A stretch of 64,000 bases of DNA from Phoronis australis (lineage: Eukaryota > Phoronida > Phoronidae). Shown in pieces: positions 1-13,400 of the stretch. Made by a program: the position numbers and the translations under genes. Below the pieces are notes generated by a model that was not told the origin of the DNA, did no database searches, and saw only the letters and a list, made by a program, of their open reading frames with translations. Every line of letters starts with the position of its first letter. Position 1 is the stretch's first letter. The stretch covers positions 596,377 through 660,376 of the forward strand of contig NMRA01000188.1 in NCBI GenBank assembly GCA_002633005.1, given 5' to 3'.

Positions 1-69
1 TAATGAGTCAACAAACAGTAGTCAAAAGATTCTTCAACAGACTCTCCATGCCAAGATGAAAATTATGGC

Positions 70-1495
70 TCCCTCTTATCAGAGAAGACCTACACCAGTT
101 AGGGCGATACATTTCTCAATAATCTCCTTATCACTTCATAAATTTGGCAAGCACAAGATTTTTGCAGCATTTGACCAGTTAAATGCAAGTCACTCATGTG
201 CAATAAATGGTTTTCCTTAAATATTTGAGTAAAATGATCCACAATACATGTATGATAAGATTACTCTATACCATTCCATATTAGCCTCGGAACAATTTTT
301 CATCAAATCATCTCAGTCAAGATCAGCACCGTACCATGAAACTCAGGCTAAAAAGAAACAAAAACTGTACAACTCAAACTTGTGTGTTTCAAAAATTATT
401 TGATATAAACGGTCATAACAATTATATATGCACTGTTTCCCAAAGGACATGGTTAGTCAAAAAGTTACAACATTACTTTCCAAGGCTTTCACTATGGCGC
501 ACAATCAAGTAATTCCATTTTGTCAAATTTCCGTACAGAAATAAAGATTAAGAAAACTTGCATTGTTTGTACAGTGTAGATGTCAGAAAATAACAAACTT
601 GTAAAGACTTCACTATTTGCAGCAAGATTTAGTAAGCCGTAAATATAATTTTGTATTTTGAAAGAATTCGTACTTAGACAGCAAGATACCATTACACCAA
701 CAAGGTGATTCTATTTACGTAACATTACTGATTGATGAGCTGGAAAAATAACATAGAAAATTTTGTTCACTAACACAACTTTGCTTCATGAATTGATAAA
801 TATGTTTACCTTGAGCAAAAACCTTTTTCACTTTTGATCACAAAGACAATCTTTTCATTCCGCATGTAAACAGCAAACTACTTGCTAACAGCTTTTAGTA
901 TTTTTTTAAATAAGTCCCTGACTAGGTTCAATAACCTGACATTGTAATGCCAACATGGACTTACAGATGTAATCCCAACAGTAGGTTTTCTACCTCTAGG
1001 CTCTTGTCAATACAGATTCAAATTTGACATGCTTTTAAAAATAGAAACTGCAAATTCCGATTTTTTGACAAAAAATACAGCTATCCAAACTGAAAATGGC
1101 TTGTTTTTCTTTCAAATCTGAAATTCACAAATTGAAGATTCTCTTTACGGAACTTTTACACCAGTTCAGTCATGAGGAAGGACGTCCAGTAACCCAACAG
1201 ATCTTCCTGGAATTACTTTTTTCACAAACAGTTCCACAACAGGAACAGATCACGACCATTCAACAGCCATTACAAGGCATTTTCAAACAGAAACACTCCA
1301 CCCTCGCAATAATGACAACTTGTCATGACCTCAGATAGAATATTACACAGACAGTCAACACAGGAATAACAGAACATGGGAGTGATGTATGTAGATCCAT
1401 TAAACTTCTAATGGTAATGCTATGATAGATGGTCAATGGCAGGTGTCAAATGAGGTAATACCTCCACAGGCAAGTGCAGGTAACACCAGGACACC
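70..1495. repeat. Allelic copy 1 of a tandemly placed non-coding segment
   Basis: This segment recurs at 1497..2859 with small substitutions and indels, and the two copies are separated by a single N at 1496. Copy 1 carries about 58 bases near 1060..1120 that copy 2 lacks. Near identity, allele-like differences and the single-N join suggest two haplotypes laid end to end by the assembler rather than a genomic duplication. No open frame is shared convincingly. It could be part of a long 3' untranslated region or flank of the small minus-strand gene at 5287..7448, but nothing proves this. Confidence 0.85.
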
Positions 1496-1496
1496 N

Positions 1497-2859
1497 TCCC
1501 TCTTATCAGAGAAGACCTACACCAGTTAGGGCGATACATTTCTCAATAATCTCCTTATCACTTCATAAATTTGGCAAGCACAAGATTTTGCAGCATTTGA
1601 CCAGTTAAATGCAAGTCACTCATGTGCAATAAATGGTTTTCCTTAAATATTTGAGTAAAATAATCCACAATATATGTATGATAAGATCACTCCATATTAG
1701 CCTCGGAACAATTTTTCATCAAATCATCTCAGTCTAGATCAGAACCGTACCATGAAATTCAGGCTAAAAAGAAACAAAAACTGTACAACTCAAACTTGTG
1801 TGTTTCAAAAATTATTTGATATAAACGGTCATAACAATTATATATGCACTGTTTCCCAAAGGACATGGTTAGTCAAAAGTTACAACATTACTTTCCAAGG
1901 TTTTCACTATGGTGCACAATCAAGTAATTCCATTTTGTCAAATTTCCGTACAGAAATAAAGATTAAGAAAACTTGCATTGTTTGTACAGTGTAGATGTCA
2001 TAAAATAACAAACTTATAAAGACTTCCACAATTTGCAGCAAGGTTTAGTAAGCCGGAAATATAATTTTGTATTTTGAAAGAATTATTGTACGTACTTAGA
2101 CAGCAAGATACCATTACACCAACAAGGTGATTCTATTTACGTAACATTACGGATTGATGAGCTGAAAAAATTACATAGAAAACTTTGCTCACAAACACAA
2201 CTTTGCTTCATGAATTGATAAATATGTTTACCTTGAGCAAAAACTTTTTCACTTTTGATCACAAAGACAATCTTTTCATTCCACATGGAAACAGCAAACT
2301 ACTTGCTCACAGCTTTTAGTATTTTTTTAAATAAGTCCCTGACTAGGTTCAATAACCTGACATTGTAATGCCAACATGCACTTACAGATCTGTAATCCCA
2401 ACAATAGGTTTTCTACCTCTAGGCTCTTGTCAATACAGATTCAAATTTGACATGCTTTTAAAAACAGAAACTGCGAATTCGGAAATTCACAAATTGAAGA
2501 TTCTCTTTACGGAACTTTTACACCAGTTCAGTCATGAGGAAGGAAGTCCAGTAACTCAACAGATCTTCGTGGAATTACTTTTTTTTCACAAACAGTTCCA
2601 CAACAGGAACAGATCATGACCATTCAACAGCCATTACAAGGCATTTTCAAACAGAAACACTCCACCCTCGCAATAATGACAACTTGTCATGACCTCAGAT
2701 AGAATATTACACAGACAGTCAACACAGGAATAACAGAACATGGGAATGGTGTATGTAGATCCATTAAACTTCTAATGGTAATGCTATGATAGATGGTCAA
2801 TGGCAGGTGTCAAATGAGGTAATACCTCCACAGGCAAGTGCAGGTAACACCAGGACACC
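1497..2859. repeat. Allelic copy 2 of the tandemly placed segment
   Basis: Second copy of 70..1495, starting directly after the N. It continues into unique sequence after the shared CAGGACACC at its end, so this copy is the one joined to the downstream genome. Short open frames here, such as 1752..1994, have counterparts broken or shifted in the other copy and are not genes. Confidence 0.85.
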
Positions 2860-2979
2860 TAACTTCACCCAGATGACAGGTATTGATGGAAACTGGAATG
2901 TCAACAATAGACATAATAAAAGCACCTGTTACAAAACCACAAACCTAGAACCAGACTAGGAAACAATTGCAACACATTC

Positions 2980-3052
2980 AAAGCCCAGAGATGCCCAGAG
3001 CCCAAAGCCCAGAGATGCCCTGAACCCCAAACTCAGAGATGCCCAGAGCCCA
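2980..3052. repeat. Short degenerate minisatellite
   Basis: Three to four imperfect units of roughly 20 to 25 bases built on CCCAGAGATGCCC, separated by AGAGCCCAAAG or TGAACCCCAAA. No coding frame runs through it. Confidence 0.75.
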
Positions 3053-5286
3053 CTTGCAATTCATGGTAATATATCCAGAGATGTGTTCTCAGACCATTTG
3101 CTAGAACTTTGAAATGGTCAGCCAGAAAGAAGACCTGTACATTGACGAGCAAAGAAAGTTATGCTTGCATCACAAAAGAAAGACCTGTTTACAACGTGAG
3201 TATGGTAAGTATCACCCCATACTTACACCACATGGAAGGTAGCAACAAGTATTTAAATGTTGAAATGGTTGTCTACTTTGTAATTTAAATAAATACAAGA
3301 ATGAAAACATGCAAAAGTCAATAAATGCTTTCAATATCAACATTTTAGAAGATCAACTTCTCCTTTACTGACATAGCTGTTCACAGATATCATTATGCAC
3401 TATAAAAATATTAAATTTGAACAAAAATTGTTAAAATTGTCATTTTTCTATTTCTTAAACATGCGCGTTGCTGAATTTGCTTAAAATTCCAAATCCTGTT
3501 TCGGGAGAGTTCATACCAGTAACATTTGCAAAATTTTCAAGCTTGTCCGACACTTGACTAAGTTCTTATTTTTATAACTGAAAATCAACTAGTACATTTT
3601 ACCATCCTGTTGTATTATAGTAATCATTGCTATGACTTTACATAACAATTGTTTTTCAAAGTTATGTTGCTGCTTCATCACAAAACAATATGTTATTACG
3701 CAAAAAAGGTAACTGTGTCAATGAAAAGAAGATGAAGACTAATAGTTCCTAATCGTTGTCTTTCATTTCACATATTTTTACAAATATTGGTAAAAGCTAT
3801 ATTTCACCATGTGTAGCTCGTAAAAAGTGAAAATCGAATAGGGCCTTTTACTCTCATTCTTTACCGTGATGGGATTCCTTTTCTATTACCAATTCAAGTC
3901 ACAGCCAATGCGTGCATGCGCTATTTTCGGTATTTTCAAATAAGCAATTTTAGCGTTGACAAAACCACTGGAGCATCTTTTTTGAGTCAGTAGTGGACTT
4001 GGTCTTCTTGTTAGTTTGAAAATAGAATCTTATCATGGTAGGGTATATTAATTATGAGATTGATTTCATGAGAGTAAAAAGACAATTTCAATTTTTCCTT
4101 TTCATCCAACTAAACAGGTTGAAATGCAGCAGTAAGAGCCATATGAATTTATAAAGGAGAGTCACAACATCGGCACAATAGAATCAGAGACATCACTGAG
4201 TTTTTGGGACAGTGCTTTCCACAACACAAAATTCAAGCTAGACGGTCATTACAAAATGTTCAGAAATGTGTGTTTATACCTTAAGAAAATGCATATCCTG
4301 TATGTAAACCCTAGGTATCAAAATACTGGAGTGGTGCAAAGATTTCAAAATGTGCTACCTAGCCTGACAAATGACCAAATCGTTGACTTTAAACTCGTTT
4401 ACCACACCCACCATAGGTGAGCAAAGTGGACACAGCAAAATCCAAACTTGTTACTGAGACAAATCAGAGCAGCGAGCTTAAAGGTAAAAATCATACCTAT
4501 TGAGTAACCGTGATAGTGGAAGATTGTAGACGTTTGGATATGAACCTAACACATGTTTGCTATGGATTCATATTTACGGATGTCTAAATCATTATAGATC
4601 ATGATATAGTTAAGTACATAAATCTGAAAAGCCTGTCCATATCTTGTTTCTGACTTAAGTGTACCCACTGTCAACACTTCAAACATTGGACAAATAGGCT
4701 ACCGTCTTCAAAAGCAATGTCCCCATAGCACAACTGGTCGAAACATATTTTAAGCAGCTTTTTGTGGAATTAATGGACATTCAATATAGCAATTTCTTTA
4801 AAAAATTGGACTTGCTCAGGTCAGTAAACATTATAAACTTATCAGTCACTTAGAAGAAAAACCTTTGAATTGTGTATGTACCCGAATTTTGCTTGAATAT
4901 ATAAATAGCCAAATTATAATCAATGTCATTTTCCTCGGTACTTCTAGTTTTAGTTACTGTATGCACCTTAAGTTGTTTATTCTTTGAGTAAATTGCTCAT
5001 TCTATCCAGTAATAGACCACACATGGCATGACGAACTATTTAGACAAAGAAGTGACAAACCCCAACTCGTTGTTAAGTCATGCGTTTAATTAGTTTGATT
5101 CCAAGAGTCTTCGCAGACAATTAAGCATGAGAGAATATTTAGTAATAAAAAGTTTCCCGAAACTAAAAAATGTTCTCAGGGTTTTGTGCCTTTTTTCTTC
5201 TAGCATGTAATCTCTGCCCATCACACAGTTGTTATAGTAGGTATAAGGTGTTTATCCACTAGCACTATATACTATAATAGTCATCC
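3053..5286. other. Non-coding stretch downstream of the small minus-strand gene
   Basis: AT-rich sequence with no plausible exon on either strand. If the three-exon model at 5287..7448 is right, the part nearest 5287 is its 3' untranslated region and flank. The one structured part is the dispersed repeat at 3815..4145. Confidence 0.6.
3815..4145 (+). repeat. Dispersed repeat family A, copy 1
   Basis: Resembles 8645..8965 in the same orientation. Shared landmarks in the same order are CTCTCAT..CCGTGATGGGATT, AAGTCAC, GAGATTGATTTCATGAGAGTA and AACAGG..GAAAT. Divergence is considerable, so these are old copies of an unidentified interspersed element. Confidence 0.6.
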
Positions 5287-7448
5287 TCAGAAATGTACAT
5301 CAACCTGGAGCTGTTGTGGTTGAACTCCTGAGTCAGGGGTCTCAGTCACATAAATGTGGTCAATGAATATTCTAGGATCTGGTGTAGGTGGGCTATTTCC
5401 AGAATGATAAACAAAACTGTTTTATAATGTTGACTTTTAGCATCAAGGGAGCAGTGTGCTAGGGTGAAAATAACTAACCCTATAAACAGGATAATTTCCC
5501 TAACCCGAATTCAACCTGAATTCGCGTACACATCCATTAGTTAAGAAATGAACTCACAATAACCTTAGAAACCTAATCTTCCCTACTTGAAAAACTTAGG
5601 CTGCACTCATGAAGCATATTAAGATAAATGTGGGTAAGAGTCACCAACACGGGTCCCGCACTCTGAGAACCAGCTTTCTCCACTGAATAGGCAATAAACT
5701 AGTTTAAAATATCAAGCACCCTGTCAGTGACTATATTGCCCGAATGTGTATGTATTAATAAACACGGCCAAGTTATAAGTACCAACACTAGCATACCTGA
5801 TGGACTTTATTACTTCATTCAGGCTGTGGCACTGTGAAAATGTGACCAAGTGGGACATGATCTGGACTGCCTGGAACTTCACCTAATTAAGTTAGTTTCC
5901 GAACAATGAAGAGGATCACAAGGTATGAGCCCAGGATCATGGCCGATGGCCAAGGGGGGTCTACCAATGGCACACATGTGGGGAAACCTTGGGATGCTCG
6001 CATAGAAGAGATATGCAGAACTTGACGCCCAGAAGGGTCAGTTTTCACCAGTTACCCAAAGAAAAGATGCCTTTTCTGATGAAATTCCCTACAAAAGGCT
6101 TTACTTTAAGTTTAGAAGCCAGAAACTACATACAAAAGGTTCCATTAAAAAATATATAGAAGGCTTTAAATGCTTTATATTTCTTAACTTTTGCTAGAAA
6201 AAATGAACTTGTTTTAACAAGTCATGTCTCCTGCAGTTTGTACAGTTCTATGAAAAGGTTAGGTTTATAGAATTGGCTAATTTCTGTCTACTCCACACTG
6301 CAGTCTGAATCTCAGCATTTTTAATGAAATTATTAACTTACTACGATCTAATAATTCACAAAAAATAACCAAAACTAAGAACACGATACTCCTCCCTTCA
6401 GGACAAAAGTGTAACATTGTGATGGACCGCATTCCACGTCGCCGATTTTAATTCTGGTGAGAACACTGAAATGGATCCCTTTTTGAGGTCCTCTTTCTAA
6501 AAGGGTAAACATCTTAATAACACCCCCACCCCTCCCACCATGAAGAATATAGTTGAATATAGCAGAGTACCTTCCCTGTGAGAATTCCTGTTTTTGAGTT
6601 TCGACAAAACGGTAATCCGGCAGGCGGTACGACCACCTGGTCCCCTCTATAAGCGTGAGCAAGTTCCAGTAATGAATACTCAGAAACAGTGCCGTAATTC
6701 ACTGTCATTCAGTTGGCCCGCTACCACCAGTGCAATATGATGTTATATCTCCTGGCGCGCACAGTGTTAAAAATTGCCAGTTATCTATTCGGGCAACTCA
6801 CCGAAGGACTACCCGAAAAAAAGTTTGAGTATTTGTTTGGAAGGAATTAAAGACATCGGCGGCCTAAGGTGTCCCTCTTTGCACAAAAGGTACTTACAAC
6901 AATGTGACTATGTTTTAATCAGTATGAGGCATAATTTGCCTAAAAGCTTCTGGCATATGAAGCTCCTATAAAATAACTATGATAACTGAGCTTCACCGTT
7001 TTTACTGAGGCCAGCTAGAGACGGTGTCTGTGTCCATCAAGGCACTGGCCGGATAAAGCAGTCTCGGGTTTAGAGAACCAGGCAGTCACTAAATAATGGG
7101 ACCATTACTTAGTGGATGAAACTGGTTCTCTAAATCAGGGACCGCTATCCTGTGGCCACTGTCTATCGAGTATCGAGACCGTGGCTGTCTACCGTTCACA
7201 CAGTCCGACGTGTCAGGGCGACTCAGTATTTATACCAGGACAGACAGGTAGCTTTCAAAAACATTTTCATGGAAATTCAGCATCACATACTCATGATCAC
7301 ACACATAACAATTGGGAATTAAGGGCAGGCGACAAAATTTAGATATCCACACTGAGAAGAACATCTGATTCAGAACTGAAACCGGAAACGTGAACGAATT
7401 GTGTGTTGTCAACTCACCGGTTGGATGAACGAATCCATACTCTGACAT
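5287..7448 (-). CDS. Possible small gene of three exons, unrecognised 78-residue protein
   Basis: I do not recognise this protein. The model joins exon 1 (7418..7448), exon 2 (6571..6646) and exon 3 (5287..5416), giving 237 bases, 78 residues and a stop, with all splice phases agreeing. Exon 1 starts at ATG in the context GCCAACATGT, encodes MSEYGFVHPT and ends at a strong GTGAGT donor. Exon 2 follows a pyrimidine-rich acceptor ending TTATAG, includes LPDYRFVETQ and ends at GTACTC. Exon 3 includes PTPDPRIFIDHIYV and ends in DVHF plus TGA. A second in-frame acceptor at about 5394 would shorten exon 3 by seven residues. There is no signal peptide, membrane segment or cysteine pattern; the product would be a short soluble protein rich in Pro, Tyr and Phe. 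Evidence is internal only: reading-frame continuity, splice sites and protein-like composition. An additional internal exon cannot be excluded. Confidence 0.45.
5417..6570 (-). other. Putative intron of the small gene
   Basis: No further exon compatible in phase was found. Some small hairpins are present, but no recognisable mobile element. Confidence 0.4.
7040..7165. repeat. Imperfect foldback hairpin
   Basis: The arms TTAGAGAACCAG (near 7070) and CTGGTTCTCTAAA (near 7122) flank a second complementary pair, CACTAAATAATGG and CCATTACTTAGTG. Weaker pairing continues outward through ACTGGCC and GGCCACT. The whole folds as one long imperfect hairpin, typical of a MITE relic. It lies in the putative first intron of the small gene. 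Confidence 0.65.
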
Positions 7449-10310
7449 GTTGGCGATTTACGATTACTCCATTTCCCCAATAGAAAATTTCTACATTCTA
7501 CTCCATGATCTCTTGATTATCCTAGAATACATTCCCTAATTAACGGATAGGCACTCATCGCATATTGTACATAGTTCACAACCCAATGTAGGACATGCTT
7601 TACAAAGCTTCGCTCATCTCTTCTCTCATTGGTCAGTAGTGACCTAAAAGCGAACTCCACCCAAAGTGTTGTTTAGCAGAAGTTTCTGGCTGTTAAAGCT
7701 GCTCAGGCTAGTTTATTCACGGCATTTCTATTAGCGAGGCATATAACGCAGTCGTTAAAGTATGGGAACTTTTCTGCCGTCAATTCTGTTAACAGATTTC
7801 GCTTAATTTTAGAATAAATATTAGTGTGTCTCTTGAGCACTAGATGGCGAGGTCACACTGCACACGGAAATAAAATGCCCTTCGGCCATCGCTTTGTCGA
7901 TTAATGTCCATAGGACTGTTTCTATACATTTATCATTCGCTTGCAAACAACTGACACATTTGTACTATTTTCTGAAAAGTCGGTTAAGAAATCTACGCAT
8001 TGCTCCATACAAAGTGGGCATTGATCAAAATTTTGCCCTCGCTCAATCGAGCCTGATATCAGTGCATGCGCGCAACTAACTGAAAATGCCTTGTTATTTA
8101 CAAGGGAATCATATAGTCTAATGCAAAACGAGACGTTTTACAACATAAATGTGCACGCTGGACAGTGAAAAGTGGAAAAATTGAAATAACCTACAGGATC
8201 AGTACTCAACTTGAGGAGTGAGGATAGACCGTGAGGGACGGGAATCACAGGCCGGTGCGAGTAAGCCCGGCGCGTGGTAATTACTCAATTACGAAGTAAA
8301 ATAAGTAAAAAATGTGTGCTGTGTCTTTATTTTATTTTGCATTTTGCTAAGGTGGTCTCCAGTCATTATCTGCCCATTCTACTCCGTACAGACACGGATT
8401 TACTGGAAGAATACATTTTTAACGTTTAATTTGCGTTGATGAATCAGTAGGCAAACATATATACATAGGCCTAGTACAAGCCAGACTGACAGAAAATTGA
8501 CCAATCTATCAACAAGAACTTGTGCAATATTTAAATAAGAACTTTTTATTGAACGTAAACACACGCCATCATAACAGCAACCTGTCTAGTTGAAGCTACG
8601 TACGTGTTTTCGCCAGTGAGGTTTAGGCCTACTAGGACCGGAGCAGCCGGGCTAAATAAATCGATTTAAGCTTTTATACTCTCATAAATCCCCCGTGATA
8701 GGATTTCATTTCCGGAACCAACTGAAGTCACTAGTAATTTGCATGGATCATTTCCGAATTCGCATATTTTAGGGTGGGCAACCCCGGTACCTAGCGGTCT
8801 GAAGCGTTTTCAAGTCTTGCGTGAGGCGATGGTCGGGTTTGCGATGGCGTTTCTGTGCTATCACAGAGAGTAAGAAATATGAGATCAATTTTATGAGAGT
8901 AGTAATTTGATTTTTCCCGGCACTGGTTAAACAGGACGAAATATGCTGCTTTAAATAGAAAATAGACGGGATTGGTAAACTCAAAGAATCACGAGATAGC
9001 TACCACGGACAATGTTACAAAAAAGTAAAAGTTAATCCAACTTTTGATTTCTAAGAAAACTAGTTACCGTTATATGAAATGGTAGTAAAATTATTCCTTC
9101 CTCAATTAGTTGATTTCCATTGAGGCTTCAAAAGACCTATCAGTTTGTTATTGCTTGATACCAGGCTCTATGACTGGCTTCAGTGAAAAGGCCAGTCAGT
9201 TTATGTCGAACGTAGTTTCACGAATAACGAACGACGTGAACTGTCAATTCTTAGCAAACCCAGAAGTCTCCTCCGTCTTATTTTGAGTAAGGATCTTGAA
9301 AGGTTGGTCTAAGTCAGTAGCTGGCGGATGGCCTAAGTCAAAAGTTTTTGCGCGGAAAGAGAGGGGGTTATAGCCGATTTAATATTGAGAATGAGTAGAA
9401 GAAATTAAGACATGCGTTGGCCGCTGAGATGGCAGCTGGGCTAGTCAGATGGACGGATGACGGCATTCAGTGTCACAATAAAGGCTCGAAGAGTAGCATA
9501 CGAGGAAAAATGCCTGCACAGTTGTCAATACCAATACTGTGGTACCCTCTTTTAGCTGTGGAGTGTTTTACAAGTAACTTTCGTACACAACACACTCTTA
9601 GTATATGAAGGAGTAGTTGTACATGGGCTGAAACCTTAGCGCCCTCTCTGATTCTGTGGTATTTATAAATAAAAACAACTCAGTCCTAGCATCCGTAGCT
9701 GGCCTGGGCGCTTGGCCAACACTCAGGTGCCGGGGATTTCCGATAAAGTGCGCATTACTAGAAAGCCCGTAAGGGCGCTAGTCGTAAATTGAGAAAGAAA
9801 AATGCCCATAGTGATATTAAGACAACCTCGGGACTGTCATTATTGTCGTCATTATGGTTAAATACTAACATTTAAACGAGCAAAGGGGTACAGTTTACGT
9901 ACACCAAGGGAGTGATGGTCTGCGACAAGAGTTTCTGCGGGAACAACCTTAAGAGTAAACGAATACTTAATGTTTACATGGTAATGAACCAGCATTTACT
10001 CGTCGTGTGATTAGCGTATTTCATTAGGATGCATCACTGAACAGGACGAACAAAGTCCGAAGTTTCCGGAAAAGCGCCCAGGGCAAAAACGACCCGATCG
10101 TTATTTCCGAAAAAGGGCCTAGCGCGCTTTATTCATGGAAAATCGCGGTGCACTGTTTCCGTGCTAATCACTATTTTGCGTTAAGATTCGTGTCTTATCT
10201 ATCATTCTGATGTCAATAAAGTTTCGCTGTTGACATGAGTTACGACACAGACAAAAATAAAATGCTGAGTCAGGTGTGAAAAATTGTTCCATTCACTTGT
10301 TCGAACTAGC
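7449..10310. other. Intergenic sequence
   Basis: Richer in GC and CpG than the flanks in places, as expected upstream of a transcription start, but no specific promoter motif or coding exon can be supported. It holds the dispersed repeat at 8645..8965. Confidence 0.5.
8645..8965 (+). repeat. Dispersed repeat family A, copy 2
   Basis: Diverged second copy of 3815..4145, in the same orientation. It shares CTCTCATAAAT..CCGTGATAGGATTTCATT, AACTGAAGTCAC, GAGATCAATTTTATGAGAGTA and TTAAACAGGACGAAATA. Confidence 0.6.
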
Positions 10311-10474
10311 TGCGAGTTAGAGCTAAGCTGTGTGCCTCAAGTGAATGATAACTTACAGTTTGAGTCAAGGCGCGAATCCGCAGATCTGGCTAACCGCTAG
10401 TGTTTCTCGCGTCGACTTGTGCAATCACTGAGCTCAGCTGTTAACTTCACTTGAGGCACACAGCTCAGCTCGCA
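10311..10474. repeat. Long inverted repeat (hairpin)
   Basis: The arms TGCGAG..AGCTGTGTGCCTCAAGTGAA at 10311..10352 and its complement at 10440..10474 include a perfect 20-base match. The roughly 87-base interior pairs weakly with itself (GGCGCGAA with CTCGCGTC). Nothing marks it as a gene; it is most likely a foldback element. Confidence 0.75.
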
Positions 10475-13400
10475 ACTCATCGTTTGCGACGACCCTTAGC
10501 GGCTCAACATTTCAAAAGCTAGGCCAATCAAAATATGTGTTTTTCTACCTCGGAAAAGAGGAGAGTTGAATTCGGGATGTGGGAACTTGAGTCTGAGTGC
10601 TTTAACAGTTTTATATTTATTTGGTATTTTAAGTTAATTTATCGAGTGCTCTCCGAGTCGGTGAGTTGGCAAGTCGTTTCCTGAAGCAATTGCGCATTTC
10701 TTTAGCACGTATTGCATTGCATTGAACGCCCGAGCTGAAATATAATACTCCACAGTTAGACTTTCCGATACCCGACCACCTTCGGAAATGAGTGTATTAT
10801 TATATATTTTCCCACGGGAAAAATAAAGCAAGCCAGCAGAGGACCCTTCCTCTCAATAAGTGAAGATTCATGCCTTTTCAGCGGAGTGGTTTCAATTGGC
10901 CAAAGATATTTTCAACTGTATACCATCTTCAAGTTTACCGAAGGAGTTTCGCACGTGACGAGAATCTGAGAAAATTATAGGGTTTTAGTACTAGTCGAGA
11001 ACTAATGCATGACAGGTGAGGAAAACAATGTTGGAAATGTGTCAAATTATTAACAAACAACTTCTCTCAACCTGTTCAAAAAGCTACAAAAGTGTGATTT
11101 CTTTTAACAGTTGTCGCTATAACTTGTTTAAGCCCTACAGCCTATGGCACATTCAAAACAATTAAATAACTCCCACTAGGAACATCACACAAAAACAACA
11201 CGTCCAAAAAGTCTAGTGTGACAAGTTAATGACAAAAGCGGAGTCGTACACATTTTTCTTGAACTCAAGAAAACACAAGATTTCGTCTTCCGGGTTGGCT
11301 CTTAGGCCTAGTTGTAAATACTGACGTGTTTACTAAGCCGGTCACTGTTAATGTTCAGAAATGTTGCCTATCAATAATTCCGATGTATTAACAGGTTGAA
11401 CATGAAAAGGTAGTTGTTAAATTATTTTCGACCTCTGTACCTGGCAGTAGATAATCTGTCTGAAAATATCTTCAGTCGCGTGATGTGCTTCTCTACATAT
11501 CTTTCGCTGAGCATGAGTCTCTGGCGCTGCCAAAACGGAGATACCCAATTAAGTTATAAGAACGGCTTCGTCTCAGAACGCCACCAGTGCATGTCTGCCT
11601 TGTCAATAGTCTGCGTAGGGTGGGTCCTTCTCATTTTTAGTAGTTGTACTCAATATATCTGCATGACCTGGCACCAACTCATACTTGACAATAGTGATCG
11701 AGTTAACACGTATGAGCCGGCATAGCTCTATTAGTTCCGCCTCCGATATCACGGTGTGGTGGGATGCGCACGTCATACCCGAGACCGAGAAGTTGGCAAT
11801 ATTTCCGTTAGAGTCTGATCAAGCAAGAAAGTATTGTCCGTAAGAAGTATATGTTTAGGAAAATAGGTACAAGGAAAGAAACATAGAACTAAACATCTTG
11901 TATTTTATGAAAGAAGACGACTTTAATTTCAAAATGCACCGCGGATGCAGGCCATGATTGACAAATGAAGACTCCAAAGAGGGCCATTAACTAAATAGAA
12001 ACCGACCGAGATACCTATACACCCGTCCTCTAACAAAAAATAAATTCTGACCTCATACCCCCACGAAACTGGTTTCAAATTGTTTCTTAGTCTAACTGGA
12101 GATGATTTCACAGCTCTCAATGCACTAACTGATCGTTACTGGACAATTCGACCAGGCCCTTTAAGTTGTCTTGTCATGACTTGTCACTTCGGCTCCAAGT
12201 ATGGTTTTTAAACAATAACGAACTGCCACTTCCTTGAGTACGGAATAAATTGAGACCAAGTTGAAATTGACTGTCCAATTCTTTAACGGAACGCATGGTT
12301 TATAGCCAAAGAATGCGACTGAAGCCAAATCACCTAGACCAAGACGGCTAGGGATATCACAACCAGGTACTGTGACAATTAAATTGCATTAATTTATTGA
12401 GCACACGATTCTGACATATAAAAACGCTCTTTGAAGATTAGGCCACATAAGAAACGACATAAACAATAAAAATACTCATAGCAAAATTAGCATGGCGTGA
12501 AAAGGTAAACATTACCATAACAAGTGATATTCTGCATGAATTAAGAAAAGTAAAACAACTCTGTTACAAATAATATAGCAGATTTTAAAGTGCTCCTGCA
12601 ATCATTCACCCTTCAATCAATCAATCATCCATGCAGGAGATATAAGACACGCCCATTCTTTGATCACAAACCGGTTGTCACTTTTTCTCATGTACTGAAC
12701 ACTAATGTCAAAGAGTACTTGAAAACAAATCATGGGAAAGTCAGTTTCAAAAAAATAACATTTCAAATGTTACTGGACATAAGTAACACACATAGACATG
12801 CAATATTTAGACTGGTATTAATAATTACTGTTACACCCCTTAATGTTACAAATAAGAATCTGCATTAAAGATTATTGGTATTGAAGAACACCCACACATT
12901 CATTTGAAATCAGAATGACCTCATAAATAGATTATTTAATACACAAATCCTTAAATACAGACACACGTTTCCCGGTCTCACAATGACTTAATAGTCTGAA
13001 ACAGTACACTCCATTTATTGAAAACGACCAATTCCTCAATGCACCATAGAGGTATAAACAAAACATGGGCAAATTTCATGGAAACATGTAGGCATTTGAC
13101 CACAGACCACCAGGAAAAACAGCGAAAACAGAAAGTACCCAGACAAACTACGTGGAAGTTAAAGTATAACATGCTATTTGCTGAACAAATGAAACATAAC
13201 ACCACTATCTCATAATCACCATCAGTCTGTTCAAAATCCAACACACCCTTTGTGTCACATCTGAACTACTACAGACAGTGTTTATAGAGGGTAGGTCCCT
13301 AGAACTAGATCTTTTTGCTTTACAATATGGGACAACCATTTAGATCATAATTTTGCTGTTTATTTTTCATTATTTTGGGCATGCAATACACATGACCATA

